This document shows, piece by piece, positions 51,546 to 62,829 of a DNA stretch of 64,000 bases. Under the pieces are notes generated by a model. It made no database searches, was not told the origin of the DNA, and was given only the letters and a program-made list of their open reading frames with translations. Source of the DNA: Megalobrama amblycephala (lineage: Eukaryota; Chordata; Actinopteri; Cypriniformes; Xenocyprididae); contig NC_063049.1 of assembly GCF_018812025.1 (NCBI RefSeq), forward strand, positions 36,585,447 through 36,649,446, in the 5' to 3' direction. The position numbers and the translations under genes are program-made. The number at the start of each line of letters is the position of its first letter. The stretch's first letter is position 1.

Positions 51546-51957
51546 GGCTGCGTCCGAAATCGCATACTCTCTTGAGTATGTACTTATTTTGAATAAGTAA
51601 TTATTTTGTGACCGCTATAGTATGAATGTGTGTTGTATGAATGTAATCCAGTAGTCAAGTAGGCTACTACATTGGCCATGTTGTCATTATCATGTGACTC
51701 AGCAGCGTCAGTTGCGTTGCTTCATTGCCATTCACAAATCCTCTCCTTTGACCTCATGGAATAGTGAAGTGTCAATCAGATGCTATGGCAAGACGTTTGG
51801 ACTTTTAGTCATTCACAGGATATAAATTCTTAATAACAATTAAATTTTCACTAGTTAAAATAGTAATTCTTGATATCAGGGTTTTTGCCTACTGTGAATC
51901 CGGACATACTTCTTTAGCCACATACTGTTTTTTGCCTGCTAAGTATGCGATTTTGGG
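51546..51957. mobile_element. GGCTGCGTCCGAAATCGCATACT MITE
   Basis: Left GCGTCCGAAATCGCATACT and right AGTATGCGATTTTGGGA are inverted. Very common type of fish non-autonomous element. Confidence 0.7.
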
Positions 51958-51969
51958 ATCACTGCTGGT

Positions 51970-53870
51970 CGAGACACAGAAACATGTTATTGTAGGCAAT
52001 CTTTCACTCTGAAGCTTTCAAAAATCTTACATCTTAGTTTAAAGTTGCTCTTTTCTGATATAAGCACATTTAGCACAACAAAAGGAGGCAATGTGCAGCG
52101 AGGAAGATGGATTCCAACTTCAGATCATCCTAACCATTTCGTTTCATTTAGTCGAATGGCTACACAGACTCACCAATTTTGAATATGTTTATTGTTATGT
52201 GCTTGTCTAATGAATTAGTCTTGCAAATATCTTTTATTTGGTTGTTTGTTGTTCATTTTTAGTTCATACCTTCTCGAATGAGGCATTAGGCATTATATTA
52301 GGCACTTCCATAATGAACTTATTTGAATTTATCAGGTGTCTGAGGTCTGTTTATGGTCCGAAACACCGTGAATATTATTTTCTGAACTGAATTCATAACT
52401 CTCATAAACTTTCTTTCTTTCTTTTTTTTTTTTTTTTGGAGAATGACCCAATTGCAGAAGGCTACTGAACTTAAACCCAAAAGGTCTTTTATCTAAATAC
52501 TTGGGATTAATCCTAGTTTTGGTGCTAAAGCCTATTTATTTGAAGTTGAACTCAAGGTATTAAGGTCTTCCTTTTGACTTTAAGGTGTTGATAATGTAGA
52601 TGCTCTTTCCTTTTAAGGCGCTCAGAATCTGTCCTTGGCCTTTCTCTCATTTTTAATCTCAACACGTACCAGGTTCACGGTAATGAGAATATCACTCCCG
52701 TCAAACGTCATTTCTAGGATGAAGTCTGTCAAAAGCTTTGGTTATAACAGTGATGCCTATAAAAAAAAAAAAAAAAAAAAATGAATGCTGCGAGCTTTAG
52801 GGAATTGCATTGAAGGCAATGAGTTATTAGCACAGCTAATGCTACTGCTTCTCTATCAGACTACAAAGTGTGGAGAGCTGGATCTGGATAATAAATGAAG
52901 ACTGAATTCAATTTTGGTTGAAAAATGCCATTTTTAACTTGAGCCTGATGCATTGTGGCTGAATCTCTCCATCATTTGTGACATTCTGTCCAAGGTTAAG
53001 AATTTTGTTTACCAGTCAACTTATTAATGTCACCGTTCTCATCTTTTCTATCATTTTGTTGACAGTCACCCAATTTATAATACTGGAGATAAAGTTAGTA
53101 ATTCAACAAGAATCAGACAGACCTCTCCGTCTTTGCAGACTGGAAATCAGAGGCCTCAGATAAGCTCCTCACATTCATTCTACATCTGTTTTCTTCATAG
53201 TTCTTCATATAACATCTTGTTTAGTTTTGCTGTACTGGACAGTTATGTTTGATCTAACATATTTTGACATCTAGTAAATTTGAAGTTAATATGGAACAGC
53301 ATTTTCAATTCCCATTTAATGTAGTATTTTCTCGTACAGTCCTAGAGTTGTTGTATAAAATTTTTGATTTTTTCGGGGGGGCTTTTATCTAAACTGCAGC
53401 CTATTGGCATATTCTCATTCATTTTATCTCAAGGGTGGCATGCATTTAAATAGCAAAAGGTTAATGGTATTATAATGACTTTCTCAAACAGTTTATTGAT
53501 TATATGCTCATTAACGTTTGGATGTTTCCCAGCTGATGCAGCATATAATGTAATGCTCCAGACTTTGCCTCATGGCTATATGATCCTACAATTCACATCT
53601 GATAGCCAATCCAGCAGTTTTGTTGCTGTAACCTTTTAGTGCTGATAGATTTTTTTCTCCTTTCATTGGTGTGCCACAGTATTGAAAATACAACCCACTG
53701 TGTGGGAGCTAAAGCACTCACAGTTAAGTGTGTGATTAATGCATGACAATATGTTGAATGTGGACTACTTGCAATATAAATAAACTCATTCTCAGTGAGA
53801 CTGGTATGTTTAGAATCTGAGATTTGCAGTGCTATCCACATTTTTTTTCTGTGTATGGTGGGCTCTTTCC
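51970..53870. other. Intergenic stretch with no recognised feature
   Basis: AT-rich DNA with poly-T and poly-A runs (52423-52438, 52760-52780). No repeat family or exon recognised. Confidence 0.5.
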
Positions 53871-53912
53871 ATTGATTTATATTGGTTTTTTTATCCCTAA
53901 ACCCTAAACCTT

Positions 53913-55609
53913 CAAGTCCCCCTGTGGTGAGAATCAAGTTTTTAATGTTGTTTATATGTCTATGTGGTGTTTTTAATATGCTTTAAGAAAAAACATGTGC
54001 AAATTCAGAAGTCAACACCATTGCGGAGTATTTTCTATTTAAAACTGCAGTGAAAAAAGACTCAAACCCACGGTTTGAAATCGCTTGTGTTTCTGATGTC
54101 ACAAACTACCTTGTAACCAATCACGGTCAACGTGCCGGCGGCCTTCAGCATATCATTAACCATGAGCGCTCTGAAGCAGGAGAGTCTCTAGAGAATATAT
54201 CCCAGATATTTTTCTGTTGATATAAAAAATTGGGTAGATTTAGCAATATAGCGGGTGTATGATGTATATAACGATGTTATGTTGAACTATATGCCTTTCT
54301 GCACTGACATTAAGGTGTTCAAAGCATTTCTAAGGATGCTGATTGTTAGAAGACAGCTGTCTGACTCATGAACGGAAACATGGTTTGTGTAACATTAGCA
54401 ACACATTATTAGCTGTTTGAAAATATACTCAAGCAAAAGGCTAATCATATTAATTACCGTTATGTGTCTGTCGTCGTAAAAAGCAATAGCCTACCATTGT
54501 GCAGTGTTTACCTCAGTAAGTTCACCGAGTTGATCTTTTGAGCTCATGCAAGTGAGTGGAGGTGGGGCTAATTAACTTATTCATAACATTTTCACAGGAA
54601 AAAAAAATGTTTAAATGTGTCATTTTGGTGATCAAAGATGAGTTTTAAAGGTGCCCTAGAATTAAAAATTTAATTTATCTAGGCATAGTTGAATAACAAG
54701 AGTTCTGTACATGGAAAGACATACAGTGAGTCTCAAACTCCATTGTTTCCTCCTTCTTGTATAAATCTAATTTGTTTAAAAGACCTCCAAAGAACAGGCG
54801 AATCTCAACATAACACAGACTGTTAAGTAACAGTCTGGATCATTAATATGTACGTCCCCAATATTTGCATATGCCAGCCCATGTTCACAGCATTGCACAA
54901 GCCAGTATTAAGGTCTGGAGCTGCACAGCTGAATCATCAGACTAGGTAAGCAAGCAAGAACAACAGCGAAAAATGGCAGATGGAGCGATAATAACTGACA
55001 TGATCCATGATTACATGATATTTTTAGTGATATTTGTAAACTGTCTTTCTAAATGTTTTGTTAGCATGTTGCTAATGTACTGTTAAATGTGGTTAACGTC
55101 ACCATTGTTTCTTATTGTATTCATGGAGACAAGAGCCGTCACTATTTTCATTTTCAAAGACTTGCAGTCTGTATAATTCATAAACACAACTTCATTCTTT
55201 ATAAATCTCTCCAACAGTGTAGCATTAGCCGTTAGCTTAGCATAGCCTTAAACTCATTCAGAATCAAATGTAAACATCCAAATAAATACAATACTCACAT
55301 AATCCGATGTATGCATGCAGCATGCATGACGAACACTTTGTGAAGATCCATTTTGAGGGTTATATTAGCTGTGTGAACTTTGTTTATGCTGTTCAAGGCA
55401 AGCGCGAGCTCCGTGGGCGGAGAGCACGAGAATTTAAAGGGGCCTCAAAATAGGCAGTTAAAAAAATTATTTAAAAAAAAATCTATGGGGTATTTTGAGC
55501 TGAAACTTCACAGACACATTCAGGGGACACCTTAGACTTATATTACATCTTGTAAAAAAACGTTTGATGGCACCTTTAAGGGATAAAATTGACTACAGGG
55601 GGACTTTAA
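53913..55609. mobile_element. AGTCCCCCTGTGG element with a nested TTAA element
   Basis: The left end TTCA-AGTCCCCCTGTGG and right end CTACAGGGGGACT-TTAA are inverted. The interior is interrupted by the AGGTGCCC-family copy at 54645-55579. The left flank TTCA is probably a mutated TTAA. Confidence 0.7.
54645..55579. mobile_element. AGGTGCCCTAGA-family element, copy 3
   Basis: TTAA-AGGTGCCCTAGAATT on the left and GATGGCACCT-TTAA on the right. Colinear with 49279-50248 across most of its length, with small indels. Confidence 0.85.
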
Positions 55610-56428
55610 CATAAAACATTTACATCAAGACATTACTTAATATGTTTATTAAGCATTTTTATACAGGATTCCCACTCTAAGCCAAATTCCCTGAATTTTC
55701 CCTAACTTTCACTGACTAAAAAGCTGAATTTCCATGACCTACTGTATAATGAATGGTAAAACAGGCCGCTGTTGTGCTGAGCACTGAGCAGACAAAAATC
55801 AGCCATAGACAGTATTTTAAATCCATCCTTTGCAAGCTTTATTTACTTGTTCAAAGACATTTTTAGTACAAAACTAAGTTAAACACTCATACACTACTTT
55901 TTTTTGCGCTTTTACCCATTATATGCACTTTGATATTTTTCTGTACTGTTTCTACAGAAATAAATTTTCGTGCAGTGAAAAGGCGGCTTACCATGTCCTT
56001 TTTTTTTATAGCTTACTGTGTCCTAACCAGACGTGACAAAGCTACAAGACTACAAAATCAATCATAAATCACAGGCAATCATAACAGCGTGTGGGCGGGC
56101 TCTGTTCACAGCTAAACACGAAAACCAAACAAAATTAAACTAAACAAAAATAAAACCATTAAACTTTATTCAAAATACATACTCAGTGACTGATATACAA
56201 TCTTTGTCATGAAATACACTTGTTTGAGCTTTGGTTAATATTAAATTGGTTTCAGATTGAATATCATTTTGCATGACTTTAAAAGCCACTATGAGAGCAA
56301 CAATGGATAATTTACCTCAGAGTTTGAAAAGAAATAAAAGGAAACAAGAATGTTCAAACTGTAAGTAATAAATACTTTTCTTTGTGCATTTATGTCATTT
56401 TCCCCTTTCTATGACCTGAACTATTAGC

Positions 56429-57119
56429 GGTAACACTTTACTTGAAGGGGTGTGCATAAGACTGACATGACACCTTCATAATCTTGACATGACACGTGTC
56501 ATGAATATGAAGGAGGTTTTATGCATGTTTATGACAACATGTTTATAACATGTTTATAAATGTCATTCGCTCAATTATGTCATTTTTAATGCAAAGATGA
56601 CATTGTTTGAGATGTCTTTGTTACGACAACTTGACATAAACCAACACATCATAACCTGTCAGTGTCTTTGTCATGACAACTTGACATTAGCAAAACTTCA
56701 TAACCTGTCATAAACATGACATAGCAGATTAATTATCAAACTTAAAAAACTACTTAGCTTTATGGGTTAACATTACATTACATTATTTTGGTAACACTTC
56801 AGTATAGGGAACACATATATAAATGATTAACTATGACTTTTTCCTCAATAAACTCTTAATTTACTGCTTATTATAGTTAATTGTTATGTTTAGGTATTGG
56901 GTAGGATTAAGAATGTAGAATAAGGTCATGCAGAATAAGGCATTAATATGTGCTTTATAAGTACTAACAAATAGCCAATATTTTAGCCATATGAATGCTA
57001 ATAGTAATAAGCAACTAGTTAAAAGACCCTAAAATAAAGTGTTACCATTATTTTATAACAGTGTCATCTTTTTTAAGAAATTTGAAATTGTCTATTATCT
57101 GACGTTCTGTTGGTGGAAA

Positions 57120-57151
<32 letters not shown>

Positions 57152-57606
57152 ATGAAATGAAAAATAGTCATGACGCTGTTATAAAATTATTTGTCAGAGT
57201 ATTGTCACTTAATGACATTTTAATGACAAGTTCAATTTGTACCACTGTACTTGAGCTCAAGATACATATTTATGACACTATTATAATGGCCTCATGACAG
57301 CCAATGTCAAAACCAACCACATGACAGTTTAATGTAATGTTAACCCATAAAGCTAAATAATGTCAAGTTGTCATGACAAAGACACTGACAGGTTATGATG
57401 TATTGGTTTATGTCAAGTTGTCATAACTCGGACATCTCAAACAATGTCATCTTTGCATTAAAAATGACATAACTGAGCGAATGACACTTAATGACAGTTG
57501 TCATAAACATTCATAAAACCTCCTTCATATTCATGACATGTGTCATGTCATGATTATGAAGGTGTCATGTCAGTCTTATGCATACCCCTTCAAGTAAAGT
57601 GTTACC
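56429..57606. mobile_element. Palindromic hAT-like element with exact 8-bp duplication
   Basis: GGTAACACTTTACTTGAAGG and its inverse end the element, and CTATTAGC is duplicated at 56421-56428 and 57607-57614. Long arms rich in CATGAC/GTCATG face each other. Non-coding. Confidence 0.9.
56790..57046. mobile_element. Nested GGTAACAC MITE with exact 8-bp duplication
   Basis: GGTAACACTTCAGTATAGGG and CCTAAAATAAAGTGTTACC ends, with ATTATTTT duplicated at 56782-56789 and 57047-57054. Confidence 0.88.
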
Positions 57607-57720
57607 CTATTAGCTGCAAAATCCCAGAAATTTAGAAACCATTAAAAATAGAATCCTTTATTGTGTTGCGGCTGGTTAGGACAGTCTTTGAAGTGGTCAC
57701 TGTGATTTTACCAAGTAAGA

Positions 57721-57980
57721 CATGTTCCTGGATCAACATATTTTGTTGATCCTAGAGCAACATTCCAGTCTGAAAATGTTGTCTTAACCCTATTCCTACC
57801 CCTAAACCTAATCCTACCCATAACTTATCCCTAAAATCAGAGGGGAAAGATAGGTGAATAACATTGATGTAAAAGCACCTAAACCTGGTTGCAAGCCTTG
57901 ACATAAACGGTAAACTTGTCCCACAAATCTGATTGGTTGATTGGAATGTTGTTCCAGGATCAACAAAGATGTTGATCTGA
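57721..57980. mobile_element. GGATCAACA-ended MITE
   Basis: TTCCTGGATCAACATATTTT and AGCAACATTCCAG at the left face TGGAATGTTGTTCCAGGATC at the right. The interior carries the TAACCCTATTCCTACCCCTA stretch typical of such elements. Confidence 0.6.
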
Positions 57981-58616
57981 TGGAACAGACCTTTTAAAAT
58001 TCCATGATATTCCAGATATTCCATGACCCGTGGGAACCCCGTTAATAATATTCCCCACAATGCAGGTGATTTCAGGTTTTACTATCCTTGGGGAGCATTC
58101 TGGTCATTTGATTTAAAATAATCAGCTTTTATTTGGCTGCTGATATGAATGGAGTCTTCATCTCTTTTGCATCAACGTGATTTTTAAAAGTAAAAAAAGA
58201 ACTTAGGTGTAAAACTTTTTAAAATGAGGAAATAATTACTGAGTGCACATTTAATTACTTTGGTTATGTCATGTTTCTGTTGACCTTTTGTACAGAGGCC
58301 TGGCATCTATTGTCTGTCTACAGAGACATTGATTGCAGATTATAAGATTTATAATTGCAGGGTTGTCCTTGGCATGTATCTTCTCAAGTAAATAACTATT
58401 ATTTCAACAGAATACAATCATTAATCACTGAAGATTTTTGAAATCAAATGAACACCTTATGCTCACTGCATGATCAAAGGATTTATGCAGTGAGAGTGTA
58501 TTAGGTATACCGTAAGTACAGGCAATTTTCCATACCCTCCCTGAAATCAAAGAAACTGCAATATTCTATATATTATAAAAACAAATACATATCGTCTGCC
58601 CTCATCTGTGTTTCAG

Positions 58617-58706
58617 TGACTGAAAGGAACCATTATGAAAGCTGGCAGGCTCCACGGCTTGCTGGCACTTTGAAGCAAGACGTTTTGGTCAATGGGTTTT
58701 GCAAGG
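58617..58706 (+). other. Candidate exon, plus strand, unassigned
   Basis: A strong acceptor (CTGTGTTTCAG) and donor (CAAGG/GTAAGA) frame 90 bases. One frame is open throughout: a split codon, then TERNHYESWQ and on to DVLVNGFCK. The sequence also contains an internal ATG, so it could equally be a 5' UTR exon. The product is not recognised. In mammals a divergent gene (GULP1) lies on the far side of TFPI, so a first exon of an upstream plus-strand gene is conceivable, but no sequence match supports that. Confidence 0.3.
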
Positions 58707-58709
58707 GTA

Positions 58710-59770
58710 AGAACTTACTGTGCCAAATTCATAATTAATTGCAAAGAGGCTCATTTGACATGTTAAATGGAAGTCTTAAATCTTTTGTAAGGTTCGAGCA
58801 TGCTAGAAAAAAACAGTACACAAGACTGTAAAAAACAAAATACAAGAGAGAGAATGCAATAAGCAGTTTATGGGATTTTAAGGTGCTGTAATCTTACTAT
58901 CTGACAGATATCATTTAAATTGATGCCCTGAGATATCACACTCATCTATAGACAAATCTAATACTGAAGAAAGCTATCAGTTATCATTCCCATTGAGAGG
59001 GCATGCAAAATGGCTGAAATCAGTTACTGCCGCTCTATGCAATTAAAAATTGTCAGAGCGTTATTTAAAGACATGAGATTGTTTACTCTATCTAAGTGCT
59101 TATGTGAAAGTCCTCAGCAATACTCTTTTGGACAAATTGTTTTTGAATTGCCCTCTAGAGAGAGCCAAGACCGAATTGATATATGTCATTATCTTCTGTC
59201 GATGCAAATGCCACTGCAACATGTCCTTTCATTTATTTTTTTTTTCCCAGTTATATAAAAACTTTTTTTATATTTAAGTTAAATATAAGTCACTTAGACT
59301 TTGCTTCTGCCTCCGAGGATGGAGGTCCACACTTCACTATGCGGGAAGTCTGCATTGACTTGTAGCAACGTTAGACAAAATGGAAAGTTGGACTGCAGGG
59401 CATACACAAGAAAGTATGCTGTCAGATTCAGCAGTCTTTTATAACAGTGCAGAACAGTGGTGGGGAATGACCCAAAAATTTTTAAGAGTCAGAGGTCTAG
59501 GGTCACAGACATGGAGGAATAAATGCAAAAATGAAATGCTACCAACCATTGTGCATTTAGGATAGCAAGTCTTGTCAAGTTGGATGTTTGATGTTAATAA
59601 GTAATGCATATTGTTAGACTTTTGATTTTTGTTATACTTTTCTCTATTGAGCTTGTTGTCGATATAAAGTCCTGAAGAAAAAACGGTTGAGAACCAGTGA
59701 TCAAAACATTAAGGTTTCATTCAATTGTTTTCATTCAACAGAATATCTTGGAGTTTGTTATACAGTCTAA
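58710..59770. other. No recognisable feature
   Basis: Short open frames only, without splice or family support. Confidence 0.5.
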
Positions 59771-59775
59771 TGCAC

Positions 59776-60302
59776 GGGTTGTCTGGCTATCACCAGACCA
59801 AGCTCAATTTAAAATTGAACATTGGTCTGGGGAGTCTGTATGTATTTTCTACTGCACAAGATGCGTGATCAACGAGCATTATTCACGCAATTGGATAGTC
59901 CTTCAACCAATCAGATCAACGATCCGGGTGACGTACTTTGCAGAGTGACGCAAAAACTCCAGACAGGTTTAGTTTGTATTGGTTTGTAGCATTGATCAGC
60001 GGTTTGCAGAAGCAGCAATGGCATCGAGCGATTTTTGCAGGTTGAAAGTGAAAAAAACATGAAAGTGAGTGGTATTTACACCCACTCGAGCGATTTGTTT
60101 GCTAAACTAAAGAAGTCATTCAGCATCGTCGAGAGGTTGAAAGGAATTAGATTGACGGTCATGCTTGCCGTTGCTTCTCTATCGTCATCGTGTTATACCC
60201 GCCAATAGCGAGCAAGGTGGATAAGCCAGTCTGTGATTGGTTCCCGCAAAGGTGTAACAGAAGCAGCAGAAATGAATGTACGGGTTTCCAGACTGAGTTG
60301 CC
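59776..60302. mobile_element. DNA element with GTCTGG/CCAGAC ends
   Basis: GGGTTGTCTGGCTATCACCA at the left and GGGTTTCCAGACTGAG at the right, with interior blocks (CAACCAATCAGATCAACGATC, GATTGGTTCCCGC) typical of a common fish repeat. A short ATG frame starts MASSDFCRLKV (60018) and stops within a few codons. Confidence 0.5.
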
Positions 60303-60387
60303 GGGCGAAATCAAATCGCTGGAGCCCTGCTCAACACACCTGTCTGTAATTATCAAGTGCTCATGGAGATCTTAATTAGCTGATTCA

Positions 60388-61308
60388 GGTCCCGTCCACA
60401 CGGAGACGAGTTTAGCTGTTGCTATACGGAAAAAAATTGTATCGTATAGGCGTTTCGTCCAGATGGATACGGCATTTTCAGAAGGTGAAACCGCAATTTT
60501 TTGAAACCGGGTCCCAGGGTGGATAAATCCGAAAATGATGCCCTTGCGTTTTCGTGTGTACAACCAATCTGTATCCACCTTATTCCTGACTAGCCTACTG
60601 CGTTTTGAATTATGGGTTGCACTTCCGGTTTGGGGAACTTCCATTTAAAAAGACTGAAACGAATAGTTTCAAATCGTAAGGTTGCCGTACAAATAAAGCT
60701 TATCTGTCAGTTTGACTGAATGAGCTGTCAATTTTTCTTTCATGTTTTATTTTCAAACATCATGAGAATAATGTAACACTTGGTATTTCAACTTAACGTG
60801 ATAAGAATATCTATGGCAAGAGCTCTTTTCAGTCGCTGCTTTTTATCCTCGTGATTATTTTCTTTTGTCCATTTGCATACCGCTGTCATAGTATGAAAAA
60901 GGACAACATATACTGCACATTTGTGGTCTTTTCTCCCGATATAATTTACGATATATCCCATTAATAATTCACTGGACACCACTAACAGCACAAAACAGCA
61001 ACAACAACAATAGCAGACTACAGCTTGTGTTCATGATGCAGAAGCTACTGAGCCTATTAGCTGTATTTCTGAGCTTTACTAAAGTTTGTATACAGTGTGC
61101 AAGGTTTCTGCGCATGCTCTAAGTATTATTCTCCATTTTTAATGTATCCCTGTGGCAGGATTACAGCGCCACATACTGATCTGGCATGTATACCACATTG
61201 TTTTGAGTCGGTTTCAGTGGTTCCGTGTGTATGCAGATATTTCTTGAGACGAGGGGAAAAAATAAAAGATTGGATAGGGAAAGCTCTGGCTTTGTGTGGA
61301 TGTAGCCT
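60388..61308. mobile_element. CATCCACA...GTGGATGTAGCC element, copy 2
   Basis: Same orientation and shared blocks as 20344-21340 (GAAACCGGGTCCCAG, GCAGAAGCTACTGAGCCTAT, GGGAAAGCTCTGGCTT). Left end CCCGTCCACACGGAGACG, right end TGTGGATGTAGCC. Confidence 0.7.
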
Positions 61309-61332
61309 AAGATGTGTTTTATCCGGTTGGAG

Positions 61333-61497
61333 CTAAACTTGGCAGGTAGGTAAATCTCCAGGAACAGGGTTGGGCACTGGAATTTCATTTCTAATGAAAT
61401 GATCTTTTTCAGGAACATGTTGAAACAAGTTTTCTGCTTCTGGTTGGACATTCATAAAAGCAAGGCTGTCTGTTTGCAATTCATTAAAATTGAATCC
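61333..61497 (-). other. Candidate terminal exon, minus strand, unassigned
   Basis: Acceptor TTTATTTGTTTTCAG precedes an open frame of 54 codons starting GFNFNELQTDSLAFMNVQ and ending PGDLPTCQV, then TAG (61335-61333). Composition looks protein-like (balanced Asn, Glu, Pro; no simple repeat). If real, it is the last coding exon in phase 0, or an internal exon using a weak GTTTAG donor. It lies between a SINE and a DNA element, so it could also be an unrecognised transposon remnant. The product was not recognised. Confidence 0.3.
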
Positions 61498-61550
61498 CTG
61501 AAAACAAATAAATAAATAAGTAAATACAGAATATTGCTGTTTTGTTAGAG

Positions 61551-61742
61551 CCGACAGCCTCGTGGGCAGCACTCTGATGTAGTGCGGTTGTGTTTTGAGC
61601 CCGAGTTTGAGTCCCAGCTCGTCCCACGGGATTGGGAAAGGACCAGCTCGTGGTCCTTTCCCAATCCCATCTCCCTCACTTTGCTTCATGTCAGTCCTCT
61701 ACACTATCCTATCTCAATAAAGCCAAAAAAGCATAAAAATAA
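61551..61742 (+). mobile_element. tRNA-derived SINE
   Basis: A tRNA-like head with an A-box-like stretch (about 61555-61567) and a B box AGTTTGAGTCC (61604-61614) is followed by CAGCTCGTCCC, TTTCCCAATCCCATCTCCC, CTATCTCAATAAAG and an A-rich tail, as in an abundant cyprinid SINE. A partial inverted duplication (GATTGGGAAAGGACC / GGTCCTTTCCCAATC) interrupts the body. Confidence 0.75.
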
Positions 61743-61989
61743 ATTAAATAAAAAATATTGCCATCTTAGAAATATCATATTAATTTAAATGCATAATGCA
61801 GTATGTATACACTTATAGGCTGTATAGGCATTTCTGTACACAGGTTAACAATTTGCGGTTTGCGAGCTTCCTTGCTGGATATTCTCCAAACATTTGTGGT
61901 TAAACAAAGTGTGATTTGGCAGGTCATAATTCATAATTCAACATATTACAGAATAAGTAGTATGATTTATGTCATTTCAAGTGTAAGAC

Positions 61990-62228
61990 AGCCCAACCTG
62001 ATCTCATGGGAAAATGGAACTATATTATGAGGTGGCACTTTCATATGAATTTGTACAGTGTGAATTTTATTAACAAGAAGAGTAGTCATGAAGGTCCACC
62101 CCTAGCCCCACACCTAAACATACCCGTCAATGGGGCATAGTGTGTACGAAAGAGGTTGTACAAATTCAAATTAGTTAGCTACTAAATTACCAAAACGTAA
62201 AATATTTACAAACTACCATTAGATTGTG
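61990..62228. repeat. CCTGATCTCATGGG interspersed repeat
   Basis: AACCTGATCTCATGGGAAAA, GGTCCACCCCTAGCCCCACACCTAAAC and CAATGGGGCATAG form a recognisable fish interspersed repeat; ends unclear. Confidence 0.5.
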
Positions 62229-62237
62229 TTGGACCGC

Positions 62238-62520
62238 AGTGTTGGGGCAAGATACTTTTAAAAGTAATTTGTTACAATATTGCTTTACTCCCTAAAAAAG
62301 TAACTAATTTTGTTACTTAGTTACTTTTTATGGACAGTAATGTGTTGTGTTACTTTTGCGCACCTGGGCTGGGCTTGTCTGTTTGTTTTTTAATAACAAC
62401 AAAAACTTCTATGCTTGGCAAATGTAAAAGTGCTTTCACACCAAAAGTGAAATGAATTAGCATTAGGCTGAAGGAAATGCAAATTCACGCCTGTACAGTA
62501 GAGGGCGCAGCTCAAACAAA
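62238..62520. mobile_element. AAAAGTAAC-type DNA element, copy 2
   Basis: Starts CAGTGTTGGGGCAAGATACTTTTAAAAGTAA. The blocks CACCTGGGCTGGGCTTG and TTCACACCAAAAGTGAAATG are the inverse of those in 39368-40268. The far end was not located. Confidence 0.6.
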
Positions 62521-62829
62521 CCTTTCAGCTGAAAAAAAAACAAACAAACACAAATGTGATGTTTATCTAAAGTCATTTTTGCTTATTAGTATAGTTTAAC
62601 TGACCGTTCGCAAATACCCGCCCCCTTTAGTTACTGTTGCTATGTCCGACAAGCCATGCCGTTCTCTCGCCACACATCGTGTTCTCACGCAGTGAAAAAG
62701 GTACATGCGGAGCAAAGAGGACACTGACAATGCGTCGACAGACAAGACGGGTACTTTCGATACGAAACAAACTCTCAAAGTTCAAATACTGTAATTAAAG
62801 AAATTTAAAAAATAAACACAGTTTTGTGG

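Larger units (their letters stand above)
55672..58042. mobile_element. CAGGATTCCCAC element containing three further elements
   Basis: The left end AGGATTCCCACTCTAAGCC and right end CATGACCCGTGGGAACCCCG are imperfect inverted repeats. Nested within are 56429-57606, 56790-57046 and 57721-57980. Confidence 0.55.
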
